Source of the DNA: Neodiprion pinetum | Taxonomy: Eukaryota > Arthropoda > Insecta > Hymenoptera > Diprionidae | DNA length: 64,000 nt | Direction of reading: 5' to 3' | Assembly: GCF_021155775.2 (NCBI RefSeq) | Contig: NC_060234.1 | Span: 39,553,026 to 39,617,025, forward strand | Part shown: positions 50,293 to 64,000 of the stretch, one piece after another | Position numbering within the stretch: position 1 is the first letter of the stretch | How the letters are laid out: the number at the start of each line of letters is the position of its first letter | Position numbers and translations under genes: made by a program | The notes under the pieces: generated by a model | What the model was told of the DNA's origin: nothing | Database searches by the model: none | The model's input: the letters and a program-made list of their open reading frames with translations, nothing else

Positions 50293-53200
50293 TGTAAACC
50301 TGAATTCGATGGTGGATTAATTGCGGCTCGAGAACCGAGCGTTATGCGTTCGGTGATCTGCGGTATTTTATTTGGTATTTGTACACATAGTGTAGATATT
50401 TTGATGATTATTTCGATGAAATTTCATTTCACCAATTATCCCCTGGCTCGGCACGGTATTTGATTATTTGTACTGGTTATACAACCGCAGGTCTGAATAC
50501 GTAATTAAATAAACGTTGAAAATTCTGTTTCGATTTCGATCATGCACATTGATTGCTTATCGTTATTCGTTTATTTTTCATTCATATACATACGTTCGAT
50601 TGGTTTTTTCGAACCCGTAAATTATTTTCTCGTTTTTATCCTTGCAGCTATGAAAAAATAATACACGTATGAATCTAATACACCTAAAATTCAACTAAAT
50701 TCAATAATCTTCGATGGTCGGTGATATTTTTTTCGACTCGTCGTCCGATGCAAATCGCTATACACTATAGATCATATCTACCTCGCCCTAAAGCTCGTCG
50801 CTGCGGACAAAAGAATAGAATGAGGAAAAAAGAATTCCTCCTTTTCACGGCAGGTATCGAGTCATGATTAGGTTGAAAGCTTTCGAATATACGGGAAAAC
50901 GTGTGCGTGGAGCTGGGCCAACGGCAACAAGTTTCACCGCGAGTGGTGTATCATCGATTTACCCCTGCAGTGCAATATAAGTATGCTGTGACTCCGCAGC
51001 ATCGCTCATTCGGGATCAAAGCAGCAACTCGAACGAACAACAATCACCCAACCCATCGCCACCCGACTCTGGATCAATCCATCGAGCATCGCGGTTGTTT
51101 ATTTATTTGCCGTGTTTTCTTTTTGTTTTTTTTTTTTTTTTTATTCATTTCCCTACCTTTCTTTCGTTCCGCTTCTCTTCTCGTTTTTTTCCTGTTAACT
51201 TTTTTTGTTTTTCGCTGGTTTTTTCGCAACGACTACCGAGGACCGGGGTAATGTATAGGCTTACATAAATGGCAGGCTCGATGTCGCGGATAATATACGA
51301 TTACGAGGCCACAATACGACAGGATGTCCTAACTGCGAACCCTTTCATTCGCCGGCGGAAGGCCAGCACCATTGACGCAACCGCGTCCTCTCCCGGGAGT
51401 TATGTAACGATCAGGTGAAACCGGTGATAAATGGGGAAAATTCAGGACTGTTATACCCCGAGTTCCAACCTCGCGTCTCTGCTTATCCGACCAAACGGTG
51501 CAGGCGAACCGCGATGGCCTCGCTGATCGCGAATGATCAGGGGAAAAGGGGGGAGAATTAAAGAAAGAAGATAAAGACCGCCAATTAGGACCGCCGGAAT
51601 TTTCTTCATACACGTCAAGATCCTCGGTAGAATTTCATCTTGGTGGTAAACGGGCGAGTGGGTGGGTCGGAGGGGGATGATTTCGAGGTGTGCATTATTT
51701 CGCTTATTTAAAGGGGGGAGAAGGCGATTCGCGCGCGGAGAAACAAATTGAGCGAACCGGGAGGTTCGCTAAATTGAACAAGCAGGGGATTAAATTATTA
51801 TATCGCGCGTAGTACGGCGTACACGTGACCGTTAATTAAGGAAGGGGATGGAGTACGTGACACCGCGGATGATAATAATATACATTCTCTAGTAGCCCGG
51901 CGGGCTGTAACTCCCGGCAACCGCGGTTATGGTCCTGCAACATTTCCCGAGAAATGCGATCCAATCCAAGTTATACTAACGCCAGAAACTAAACTACATT
52001 AAACGGACTACTGCCGAGGGTGTCTGACGTGTTTCGAATTAGGTTTACTGCCGCGCGCATTATTATAACGCGAGCTGCAGCCTTCGGTGTGCCGGATAAA
52101 ATACATGATATACCTATTTCGTAACGCGGAATTGGCAACGCTTTATAAGTTTCGTAAGTGCGGTTGAATGTATACGTGTACAACTTTCGGGAAATTATTC
52201 AGGAAATCCGTCCTCGTTTCGCAATAATTTCTATACGTAGGTATTATGATGTATTACAGGGGAGAAAGTTGTACCGCTTCGATTCAAACCCTGCGTAAAA
52301 TATATCATCCTGTAGATTATAACGGTCGATGTTTTGCAATATATTTTTTCTGTACGTTTTTGAAAATCTTTACTATTTCCTTACGAACCGAATCAAGTAA
52401 CTACAAGGGTAAGGAAGAAGGCGATGCTACGAATGGATTCCAAGACAAATGAAAGCGTCTGAGAAAAGCACGGTTCAAAAGTATTAAAAAAAAATTGCTA
52501 AACAGCCAAAAACAAGCTGATTTTTGTAAATGTAAAGAAATGATCAAGAATAAAGCTGTGGCCAGTAGGAGTATCGATATTAATGTCAGAGATTTTTCAA
52601 TTGCCTAATGTTTTGAAAGACGGAGAGAAAGTGCGGCCAGGAAATTGACATTTACGCGAGAGCAGATAATCGGTATTAATTATTTCCAATCACAGCAACA
52701 AAGCTCGAGCACAAAATGAAAGCTCTCCTATAGGTGCCTCCAAGCTAAATTTCCCGCCCAATTAACCGAATACCATTTCTAATTGAAGACATTGTACAAT
52801 GAATCGCGAATCCGGTAACATAATTCCTCGTTAAATAAGAGGAGGAAAATCGCATGTTGACACGTGTCAGGTAGGCCTCTGCGTTCCACGTGTAACTCCG
52901 TCGGCAGACTGAAGGATAATCCAACCTGCGAAAGAGACAGAGAGAAAGTGAGAGGAAAAAGAGAGAGATAGATAGATAGAATTTCGAGTATAGACACGTG
53001 CGCATTTGAGTCTCACTCTCGCGACTTCCGGTGCGGAACGTTCTCGGCTTCTCTCCTTGATCAAATATTAGACTTAAGGTTGAGCGCGTAACTGTTATTC
53101 CAGAACGTAGCAGCCTGCATGCATACACCCATCGTCCTTATCGTCATCCAAGCTCGAGGCTGGATATCCTTGCAGAGGAAGAGAGGAGGTAGCACCGGAA

Positions 53201-56200
53201 GTCGGGACGGAACGGGCGCCTGGCACACCCCCGCCCACCGAAATCCTTATTTCCGGAACAGGTCCTTCGCAAAGGTGCCCCCCCCCCCCGTCTCCTTTCC
53301 GCCCCCTCCTGGCCACAATATCTCACGTATCCACGCGCGATTCCAACGCCCGGCATGTCCCGCCGATAGATGTATCATCAGCGGCAGGATATCAGCCGGG
53401 CTTCCGGTTTCATCAACAATTTATCTCAACCCTCGTGGCTGTGCCCACCTGCCACCTGATCAAATGAACCGTCAAATAAACCTGTGACTGAACGACAAAC
53501 CGTATCTTCTATGTGGAACGAAAGGTGCGAATCGATGAATTCAATCGCGTGTGACACCGACAGACGTTTCTTCCTTTTGCCTACTTTCTCCTTCTCTCGT
53601 CTTACAGTCGCTGGGAAAGTATGTATCGTCAAAGTTATTCCTTCGCTCGACGCTAGATGTGGATATTCTAAACTGTCGATTTGCAGGGCAAGCATATTCT
53701 AGAGTGGATTGCAGGGTTACGAACGCATATACTGTGAAACGATTTACCTGCAATTGTTAAAAATTGGACTGAATATCGTTCTCGTTGAACGATGTGATGG
53801 AAATTTTTTTTTTTTTTTCTTCTCTCCATCTCTTAACCAGTTTAGAAAGCGCGGTGCAAGCTTTCTCAAAACACCGTTCGTCGTCGTGATAATTTCTTCG
53901 CTTATAGTTTTCTCAGACGACGACTGCGAGCGTGTACCGTATTGAAGCTTGCTTCATGATAAAGCGTTGAAATAACAATGAACAGAACAAACGCGTCTAG
54001 TTCAAGAACAACTTTCCACCCAGACGTCTGAGCAATTAGTAATTAGTGATAACGGCTTGAATAAACAAATTTCATAAAGTCGGACCCGGCAAGATGACTA
54101 ATTAAACCCCTAAGAAAATGTTGAACAGCAGGAATGCAGGTGTGTATAAGGTGGACAGAAAACACGAAAGACAAAAAGAGATACGGAGAGAAAGGGGATA
54201 CATGAAACCGGTCCGCTTGTGTACGTAACAAGTGTTTGCCCGTCGGACGAGCGTACGCAACAAAAGTGACTACAACGAGGAAGCTTTTTAATGTCATTCA
54301 AGGTTCACCTTGCCCCTCGCTCTCCCCCATTTTCATTGCCCCATTCCTCCATGGTTTCATATTCCAGCTCCCCTTCGCCACCTCAGCCCAATTTTTTCCG
54401 TCTCCTCCTTCTTGCAGCAGCATAACCAGGCTGCAAGTATTTACACACAGCGAGATTTCCGCGTTGCTCGATGCAGCGAGGCGACGAGGCGATTTCCGGC
54501 GTGACTACTTTGCAAATCGCCTCCCGGGCAGCAGCCAGCCGCATGTTGCCAACGTGTCCCGGGCGTCAGCCGCGAGCAAACAAGGGTGGAAGGTGGCTGC
54601 GTACGCGAAGCGAAATCCCTGACCTTGAAACTTGACGCAGGGTGGCATTGGCGTGCGTTCTTCGTCAGCGCGGTTCGATCAGCTGCTCCGGGCGGCCGTG
54701 ATTAGGTTGGCAACCGTGACGCGCCGGTGGCGCACCAAGCGGTGGCGTCGGTGAAGCGATCAGCGGCGGATTCGACGCAGTCGAGTGTACGTTGTTGGAC
54801 TGATGGACAGTAGTGGTCTGACAACGAGCAGCGTCGCTTAGCGATCTTTGCTCTCGGTGTAAAATTGTACTAGGCCCTACGTTATTATCTTGTCAGGTGT
54901 AATTGATAAGGAAATGATGTATTCGCGGCCTTGGAACATCGCGAATATAATACAACATAAACGTTGCGTCACGCAGTAACCATTATCGTACGACCGATAT
55001 TAATTTCCCCGGGATAATCGACGGAGAGATAATTATACAAAATAGCTTTGTACGCGCGCTATGATACAAAATTCATTGGCATGTTTCACGCGATCGTTGT
55101 ATATACCAATTGTATACAGGTATGTACATACCTGCGACCTAAGTATGTAGTAAGCTGTAAGTAAGCTGCGTAGCATGCATCGTTAAACATTTTCATGCTG
55201 GGTTGTGCCCTGCGTTGGTTGTATTGCAGGTACCTCCGCGAGTGTGACAGACATTGTCGCGCTAAAACCTCAAATTCATTTCGGCACACCTGTACACATG
55301 TGTATTATGCGTATATAACACTATATTAAAGCACACCGCGATCTAGGTCATGTAGGCTGAAATATTATCCCAGATCCGCGACGCGTTTCACGTTTCTGGC
55401 TACAATATCAGAGTGTATTAGAAATCCATTTCAGCCAAGACTTCAATCTGTTGGAAAACGTTTCATTATCGATAAATAATATGTGGGTACATCGTTAACG
55501 CAATAATTATTCAACGTTTGTTTCCGAATGATCGATTTTTATTACTACCGAATAAAATACTATTCTAGTGATTACAGAAATGAAGCAAAAATAAATACAC
55601 TCACTAGGCGGTGAGGTATACATACAAAACTTTGCGAATATCTTCCGAACGAATGGTAAAAATTACTTATTTATACGTGACACAACTGTGACACAATTCG
55701 CAATGACAATGAGATTTTTCCCCACTGCGTCATGCTGGATCTGCAAACGGCGTTTCCTCCCCTGCATTAATTTTTCTCGCACGCCAGGGAAGATTCATTA
55801 AATCGCCAGGAGGTTCAACGCTGCACGAAACGGTGATGCAGTTGCGTTGATCAGCGTTTAACGGGGATCGCATTAACGCTGTGTGATTTACGACGCGTTG
55901 CATTTTGGATACTTCTACCACGTCCGCAGGGTGGATACTTCTCGATCCTGGGGTGCTCGTTGCGCATTTTTCCGCCCGTTATAGTCAGGGCGGAAATGAG
56001 AAAGGGACGGAGGGAAAGTTTGTTGCCAAGTTAGATTTGGCCGAGCCGGGACGAAAATAGTACGTATATTGATATGGAAATGAGTTGCTAAGAAATTACA
56101 ATGGAGATGCAGATACCGATAATGCCCAGGCTTGTCTGAATAATGCATTAACAAACCTCGCGCATAATAATTACTTCGTGACCTGATAGACAAATCGATG

Positions 56201-56451
56201 CTGCTGCTACCGCCGCTGCTGCTCTGGCTGCATGGCGGGTCTGTCGTCTAATTATGATTACAATTAAATGCACATTCATGTACACAGAAACGCACAGCGT
56301 GTGAGCGTTGTTATTTGTCAGTCACTTTTCATCCTGACGAACAGCCGCGTCGATATTTGCCACCAGATTTCATCTCTCCATTCAGTTATTCAACCCTTCG
56401 ACAATTTTCGGGTTCTTTAAGTAGATGTACGGACTGACCGGATGTATGCCT
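50293..56451. other. No gene recognised
   Basis: Contains a T-rich run at 51120-51142, a GA-rich purine tract at 52928-52980 and a C12 run at 53278-53289. Short frames only. Confidence 0.5.
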
Positions 56452-56890
56452 AAAAAAACCGGACAAGTGCGAGTAAAATTCGCGCCCAGATGGTTCCGTA
56501 CAAAGTTAATCGTTTAAAAAAAAAAATGTTATGTGATATAACTACGAATTAACTATTTTTAGACTTTTTTTCTTTACTTGTGATGTGGGACCTTGCTTCT
56601 CACTAAATCTCATGACCGTAGGCCAACGGGAAGTACTTTATTGGTTTTGATGAGTGATATTGATGCGAGTATCAAAATGTGTGACCTAAATGTCCGTAGC
56701 ATTCGATTGCGTTGGTTTCAAAGCTTGAATTTTTCACACCTCCAAGGGACCGTAAACCTTACTGTTTGATATTAATTTCAACTTGATACCTTTACCCGTT
56801 ATTGAGAAAAAGCTTCTTCACAGACGAACAACGAAGCGATCCTATAAGGGTTCCATGTTTACCTTTTGAGGTACGGAACCCTAAAAATTG
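56452..56890 (+). mobile_element. Non-autonomous repeat resembling one common in Lepidoptera
   Basis: The left part carries CCGGACAAGTGCGAGT and GGTTCCGTAC (56492-56501). The middle carries GTGGGACCTTGCTTCTCAC and CAACGGGAAGTAC. The right part carries ACAACGAAGCGATCCTATAA, then a hairpin, GGGTTCC to GGAACCC, ending CTAAAAA. I recognise this order of motifs from repeats abundant in moth and butterfly genomes, from memory and without a firm family name. It has no coding potential. Confidence 0.6.
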
Positions 56891-59800
56891 TAAAAACAAA
56901 AACAATCTGTATTTAAAAAATCCGAAGAAACGTTATCGGCCCAAGAATGAAACAAACATTCGGAAATATTTTACATCGTTCAGAAACTGATACGCTTGAT
57001 AAAATTCTTTCCCTTTGTTCCCGTTTACTGTACGATCGACAAACTTGAATTCTCATCGTTAAAGAGACATGGAATCGGCTAGCGTACATTTAAGTTCGAA
57101 TGGCTTGGAGATCTCGAGGGTGCAGAGTAAAGGGGATGATTCTTGTTCGACGAGGCCCGTTGAAAGTAGAATAAAATCTGTGCGTTAACAACAAACAGAG
57201 CATCGCCTGCACTGCCGTAATCTATACGCGGAGGATCCATTACGCCTCTTTTTCCCCTGCTTGTTGATGCGCGGCTACGTGAACGAGCCGAATTGAAATC
57301 AATATCCGCGTAAGGATCGTATCGCTGCAAGGGTGTCACTCCAATTACCGAAATAAAAATTTGCACACGCGAACTTGTTGGCCTGTATATACCTACGCAT
57401 TGCGAAACAAAACCACGCGTGCTTTGAAACATGGAACGAAGGCTTTTTGCACCCCGGCTGTATCGAGACTGACTGACCGAAAACTAATCCCGAATGAAGC
57501 ATTGGCGGTGACACAGAGCTCACCGGCGATCAATCGGGAAGCAAAAAGTAGAAACAAAACGAAAAAGTAGAGATTTTAGAGCACGCGACGAACGTATTTT
57601 CGGACTTGCTTTTTTCCCCCAGCTTGTTTTTACATCCCCATCAAAGCGGGTTGTTTTTCAACTCGTATCTAGCCGCAGATTGCACGAGCTGTTGGATTCG
57701 AGTTTTATGCATAACTCTGGAGCTGCATCCATTCGGTTTACCTCAAAAAAAGATTAAAACGAATCAGTTTTTCTTTGGCCTGTGAATTTTACAAAAATTT
57801 TCATCGATATTTGCGTGGGGCAAACTAGCCACGAATTATACAAAAGTAATTTTCAATTTTTAGCTAAGGTGATTCCAAACATTAGATCGAGCTTACAATG
57901 TCACCTTTACTCATCAAATCTGAATACGAATCAATGCCTGTATTATCAACTGAGGAGTAATATGCGCGACAAGAAATGGTTGAAAAAATTCTTGTAAATC
58001 AGATATCACCCCATGTTTCTATCAGTTTCACCAAACATACAATCCAGCAGCCTGCAGCCAGTCTTGAACTCGATACGCGGTAGCTCGCAAGGTCGAGGTC
58101 GTAGAACTATATTTCAGCAATACGGTTTGTCAGAGGAAACCGAGGCTCGAATTATGCGACAGAATCTGTCTGACTGTGTTTCTCTTTCCGAGTCAGCAGC
58201 CTCGCTCAGAGAAACGGCGCGTCTCATTAACAGCTCGAATATCTCGTTAACTCTAGAATTAGCGAGAACCCCTAGATTTCGGAGGATTCTGAACCTAATG
58301 GTTCGTCTCGCAGTTCTCAGTGATTACCGGTATCGGCTTACACGTTATTAGCCCATCTCCGCGACCCGTTAGACACTTGATACCGAACGCGTCATGCTAT
58401 GAGCTTCGAACCCTTGGTGCCTTGACGTACCGTCAAGGATGAATACGTGATCCGTGTACAATAGCAACAAGCCGCGGGCAGGCGTGTCTACTCGCTAAAT
58501 GAAATCGCGATTACCGCACGTGCCTGGATCCAGTTAATGTTTTGCCATGAAACCGAGCCAAGGCACCGGATAACCCAAATATTAAGGGTGCGTGAAATCC
58601 ACAGTCCGAATCAAAGGCTAGAAGAATATGGTGCAGATCGTCCGTAACAACTTTGTACACGTAATTATATTCCCAAGGTAAAATCGTCAAGTTCGGCTTG
58701 AAAGAAAAGGATCGCAACGCGGCTCGTGAAACGGCAAATGTAGCTCCAATTAATTTTTGCTTCGAGGAATTTCACCGTAAAACGATCGTGAACGTAGCGA
58801 TCCGGACGGTCTTGTCCAACTCAACGGTGGCCTTCGGGCATTCGTGTTCAACGCTGTGAAAAGTGTGTAATACGCAGAGCCAGGTGAATTCGAGGGGGCT
58901 GTGCTGTAATATATTTCTGAGTTGTCACGAAAAGTCGAAGGTTGGATTGCCCTCGGCCACCTGGACGGTCAAAAGCGTGGTTAGTACCCAACGTTCGTAC
59001 GTGATGCTCATATCGCGCTGCAGTTAACATTTCATAAGCGGATCACCGGCCCCCAGGGAACTGGCAAACGGTACGCTCGCCTAAATTATATATTAAAACG
59101 TAAGCCGCCACACCGAACCAGGTTGAAAATTCCATAATTCGAGACCGTGGCCAAATTTAATAACGCATGGTGCCAGTCGAACACGCCACACTTGTCAAAA
59201 GTCGCAAGCGATCCGAACGAGGGTGTAAAAAAGCAGAGGAAAGAGCTTCGCCTTGTCCAAGTTCAACACTGCATTTACTACGGGTTCACTGACCGCTTGC
59301 TTTCCAGTTTACGAACGAATTTCATTCAGCGTTACTTGTTATTAGACCCAAAATCATCGGAACTTCTTATTCTAGGCGATTCTTTTGAAATATGGATTAT
59401 TTATCGATTATCTCACAATTGATTTTTGAATGACGAAAAAAAACGTTGTTGCACTTTTTTTGGAAGAGAATATAATATTTGATCGCAATCTAAATTGCAT
59501 TTTTTTTTTCATAATTTCAAACTTGATGCGTCAATGAACAAAGGGAAAATTTTGCGACGGCTTTTCACGACCGAAACCCATCAGGAACGGTTATAATTAA
59601 ATTTTTGATGATGAAAAATGTGTTCCAATAGACACTTCTAATTGCAAACAATTAAAATTAAATCAGCGAAATTCTCTCCTCTTAATAATTAACCTTGATT
59701 AATTGAAATTCTCTCGTCTCAATCGGTCGAACCGTCCGAATTAAAAAAAGTTACGTACCTACAAAGATGTGTTTTTATCCAGTGCGGAAAACGTTAGTAG

Positions 59801-61960
59801 TACGGAAGCAAAAACACCAATACAGTTTAATAATTTTGATGATTTTGATTGCGCAACAATTTCCCAAATTTTCAACACCTCATCTCTATCGATCGTAAGT
59901 AAGTACATTGTTTCATTCAAGTTCGCTATTAAACAATTTTGCCTCCCTTTAACTCACCGTTCGATTGAAACGTCATAGCCCGTTAATCCTTAAACTAGCA
60001 GTAACAACTCTCGATCCTCGGAAACCCCTCATTACAGTTTCACCATGGTTATAACTACGACTGCGTTCTCCGATTATTCGTACTAATGGCTCCTCCAGCG
60101 AGCCGATAATTGGAGTTGCCGAAAAGTGCAGATCGTCTCTGATGAGTTATGGGGAATGATTGCACGGGGCGTTGGCAGCCGGTTGTGTAAGGTTACAAAT
60201 TTATTTTTGAGACAATGATAGAGACCGCCGTAGCGGGTATATTTCGTCCGGTTTTGTTCTCCCGGCTCCTTTTTTCTCTCCTTACACCCCCGAGATCCTG
60301 CAGTGAAATAAATTTCCCTCCTCCCGTCCCTCGCACCGCTTCTCTAACGCCTGGCCATTAGTTTCGCCCACGTGACACGACATAATAACGCGCAACCGAA
60401 ACACTCCCCAAATTATTACTTCCTATTAAAACTGCTCCGCGGTGACGCGAGCCGGTGAACCACCGTCACCGCCATCCAACAATAAGCTCCCCAATCCCCG
60501 TTATATAACAGACATAGGAGACCATGGATTCGCCTCTGTTTCGTATAATTACTGAAATAGCCTTGGCTTCCCAGCCGATAATATTATACACGGCTGCGAG
60601 GACCCCATAACTCATGTGTGTCTTGCTCCTAGCACGATAACGACGCGGTAATGATCCGAGGACGAGAATCGAAAAGGGGCGCCATTCCCGAGGGGGACCT
60701 TTTAACCTCATTTCTTTACTCTCGTCGCGCTTTCGCCCTTAAACGATTACTTTATTATCGATCTTCCGATATCGGTTTCGATCGATGCTGATAGGCGGAT
60801 CGATGCGATGATCCTGGATGATCCGTTATTCGCGCATCGTTGCAAAGCTCGGAGCACTTGGAAGGAATATCGTACATTTTCAGGTGAAAAATTCATGGAA
60901 CACACATTCGATCCTCAGAAGAGTGTAACATTTATTGTCGGTAACAATACAGAAATTGAATAACTTATTGATTCAGGTAACATTAATCTAACGTACACAA
61001 ATATTCTGAATAATCATACGTACGTTAAAACAAAAAACACATCCATTGCTCGGTTGAATAAGTAAATAAAAAGTATAATCGTACAAAGACACAGACAAAT
61101 ATAAATCGTTAAAAATCTCTTATTCTTCCATTCATTCGTTCACACAAATTAAAATACGCCTTTTATTGTATGTCGAACATGTACACTGCACAATGTTTTG
61201 CTTCTCTTTCTTATCCGTCCAAATGTAAAATGAGTATCCGTCTTCAAACCACCGTTATTGATTGCTTTCCTTCTTCATTTAACCCATCCTCGGCGTTGTT
61301 CATTAGTAGAAGTCTTTTATTTTAATTTTCGTTTTCGTAGACTACACCTTCACTGTTCGTTGCGGGTAAGATAAAAAAAAAAACACAGATATAAGGACTA
61401 CGACGGATAGAGCAATTGCTTCGGCATCTTCTTGTAGAGTGTCTCATTCCGCGTTTCCCCCAAGCTGTGGACCCATCGTTCGTTCCACCACAGTGGTCAA
61501 GGATTACATCCAAATACAGTCCAGTCAAATCGCTCGCGCACACATTCGTAGGCTTGTCATGTCACAAGAGGCATTGCAACGAAAGAGAAATCTGATATTT
61601 GTACAGTATGAAATATTTTTAAATACGACATTAAAGCTGTCGACCTCTCATCATTGTGTCAAAATTCAAATAAATAACGTCGTTTCACCCATTTTCTTCA
61701 CCGAGAAGTCGATATCGTTTTTCAGATTCTGAACAATAAGATAAGAACTAATATTAAAGTTCGAAACCAAATTTTGGATGCCGGATGTTGGGATGTTCAG
61801 AAAGTGACGTCGCCCAAATTTTTTTCTCTCTGACGTCATCTATCTATAGTAATCGTCGACGACGAAAATCAGCTAGCCGAATTCCTCAGTCTGAAAACAA
61901 CCGCGCAGTAGAGCGGACGGGTGAAAATCGCGCTCCGCAGATTTCGAGTACCGGGTTCTC
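56891..61960. other. No gene recognised
   Basis: The plus frame at 58013-58351 (112 codons) has a fairly protein-like composition rich in Leu, Arg and Ser but matches no family I know. Elsewhere there are only short frames. Confidence 0.45.
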
Positions 61961-62340
61961 TACTTCCTGGATCCTGCACTCCGGGTCCGCTTCCTGGTGC
62001 CACTCGAGTTCCAGGACAAGCGCTCCGTAGTTCCTGTGCTCCAGGTCCGCTACTTGGTGAAACTCGACTTCCAGGACAAGCGCTCCATGGTTTCTGCACT
62101 CCAGGTCCGCTACCTGGTGAAATTCGACTTCCAGGACAAGCGTTCCGTAGTTCCTGCGCTTCAGGTACGCTACCTTATGAAACTCGACTTCCAGGACAAG
62201 CCCTCCGTAGTTCTGGCTGTCCAGGTCCTTGACCTGGTAACTTTTTACCTTCAGGGCTAATTTTCTGTAGTTCTGGCTATCCAGGTCCTCCACTGGTGGA
62301 TCTCGCCCTCCAGGACTCGCGCTCCGTAGTTACGTTTTGT
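61961..62340. repeat. 60-bp minisatellite, about six copies, open in both strands
   Basis: The unit boundary is near 61981, and units repeat at 62041, 62101, 62161, 62221 and 62281 with exactly 60-bp spacing. Shared blocks are CCAGGTCCGCTAC, CTCGACTTCCAGGACAAG and CTCCGTAGTTC. The period is a multiple of three, so frames stay open on both strands: minus 62293-61886 (135 codons, 20-residue units such as RNYGALVLEVEFHQVA) and plus 61921-62232. No coding role is shown. The last two units are more diverged. Confidence 0.9.
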
Positions 62341-64000
62341 TGAAATTGTTGTTGTACATTCAATGTCTACTAACAACGTTATCGACTGGACGTCGAGATT
62401 CACTATGTAAATTATTGTGTATGTATTATAACGTTTTGGTGAACGTCACGAAATAAACACGGGTTCGTGAGCTTAATTAGCGAAGCAATCAAAGGCGGAA
62501 ACTAAATATTGAAAAAATGCTTTAATGGCAAGTAAGTGTTTTCTTTTTATCGTTCGAAACAAGGCTGTTTTTACAATACTATCGGTTGACGCAGCAACCT
62601 TATTAATTTTACGACGTGCGAAGTCCTACGTGTCTTTTATCTGCGATGACTACTATATCAGTTGAAAGGGAGGTAAAACGGGTGATTTCATCCGTTGTAA
62701 CAGTATATGACGATAGATACGAGTAGAATTATCAGGTAGTGAGGTATGTTTTAACGTTCTACGAATGTACGCTATACTAATGACAGTAAGGCTTTATCCA
62801 ATCGAGCACAAAAATCAGCTGTACTAGGCACCCCAACCTTACAGAAGCTTACTCAACCGAGTTAATGATCGTAGTGAGCGCATAAGCACATCTTGAATTG
62901 TGTGTTTGCACATATGTCTGATAATGTATTGATTAACACTTATTACCCATTGAACAATCCTCAAGCAGCTAGGGCGTGAGGTATCTGGTAAATATCGTAT
63001 CAACTGGTAAAATACTGACAACGAGTAAGCGAGCACAGCGAGCGCACGAGCACAAAAACCAGTTACACCAGGCATCCGACTCCGAGCGAGCTTCAGCGAG
63101 CGACGGTTTTAAAGCTAGTAAGAACTAATTTTTATACTCGTACCTAGAAATTCTTGACAAACTGTCTGAGTTGGATTTCTAATAATGATAGTATATTCCT
63201 TTCTCAATATTAATAAAATTTCAACTCATTCGAAATCGTAAACAAAATCTGTCCGAGGCGATTAGAAATAAATGCACCCGTCAATAAAATGACCTATTTT
63301 TGATTAGACTTTGACGAACTGTACAGATTTTCCGGTGAAAAAATAACAAGATAATATGCTTTCTCAGACGTTGTTGGTAAAATGTTCGTTATACGGTTGA
63401 AATTTAGTGTTTTCATTAGATTCAACTCGATTACCTTCAGTGGCACTTTTTTAACCATTGTTTCATCGTGTTTTTCTTCGTATACATTATTTGCCTGACT
63501 TCAAATCCAACAGATCCTCATGCAGGTAAAAATACAAGTTGTAAATAATACGGAAAATGTTCAACAGTAAAACGCTCACTATTCAGCTGAAAAGAGGGAT
63601 TTCACGAAGTATTTCTCGGGTAGCTTATGGGAATAGGTTTACTTTACAAAATCTAAAGTTGAAACACATCGGACAATCAACAATCTCTTTCTAACCTGAG
63701 AAAAATCGAAAAATGATTTGTCGCCGTACGAGCCTTTCGTAATATCTTCGTGACCCAAGATGCGTTTCGGAAATATAAAAAGTTTCAGAATCTTTTCACG
63801 AAATAACTATATAACACCGATTTTACGTCTGTACAGGTACATATATTTTCCACGTTTCTTTCAAAGCCAACTCATTGCCCCCCCCCCTCCCCCCCCCCCC
63901 CACAATGCGTATTTCATTCTCCTCCTTCTCCTCCACCGCCTTTTCTCACCGGGTGCCTATCGCTTCTTCAACAACAATCAACATCGCGTCGGAAGCCCTT
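62341..64000. other. No gene recognised
   Basis: AT-rich DNA. GAGCGA/GCGAGC repeats lie near 63020-63105, and the poly-C tract is close to the window end. Confidence 0.5.
63878..63901 (+). repeat. Poly-C tract with one T
   Basis: Runs of about 10 and 13 C are separated by a single T. A shorter C12 run occurs at 53278-53289. Such tracts are prone to length errors in sequencing. Confidence 0.9.

Overview
The window looks like nuclear DNA from an arthropod, most likely an insect: compact multi-exon genes with GT-AG introns, AT-leaning intergenic DNA, many dinucleotide microsatellites and decayed transposon pieces. There is no operon structure and no sign of a prokaryotic or organellar origin. 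I cannot name the species. A hymenopteran is a guess from the general look of the proteins.

The only protein-coding content I can support is a cluster of fatty acyl-CoA reductase (FAR) genes between about 12.7 and 42.3 kb. FAR-A lies on the minus strand (16212 down to 12741). FAR-B (20248-23602) and FAR-C (26356-28988) lie in tandem on the plus strand. A disabled fragment, FAR-D (41876-42262), lies 13 kb further on. I rebuilt all three full genes exon by exon. Each has 10 exons, and the first nine have identical lengths (49, 140, 123, 126, 161, 110, 199, 243 and 258 nt) and identical intron phases. Only the last exon, which encodes the C-terminal membrane tail, differs (121, 100 and 79 nt). 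All three proteins carry the N-terminal TGGTGF(I/L)G nucleotide-binding motif, a YxxxK catalytic pair and the C-terminal FAR_C ('sterile') region. Such enzymes reduce fatty acyl-CoA to fatty alcohols for wax, cuticular lipid or pheromone precursors.

Two oddities stand out in the cluster. FAR-B has CT instead of GT at the 5' splice site of exon 5; an in-frame cryptic donor lies 15 nt upstream. FAR-D keeps an open exon 8 but has lost exons 9 and 10 by a clean deletion, and its exon is more diverged from FAR-C than the adjoining intron is.

The flanks (1-12.7 kb, 29-41.8 kb and 42.3-64 kb) contain no gene I can recognise. They hold repeats: a ~400 bp inverted-repeat pair at 18.7 and 44.7 kb that brackets FAR-B, FAR-C and FAR-D; several MITE-like elements, including three sharing CACNGAGAGAA-type ends; a repeat resembling one common in moths and butterflies (56.5-56.9 kb); a possible Penelope-type hammerhead ribozyme (17.1 kb); a 60-bp minisatellite open in both strands (61.96-62.34 kb); and 16/31-bp periodic TTCCGA/TCGGAA DNA near 35.4-35.8 kb.
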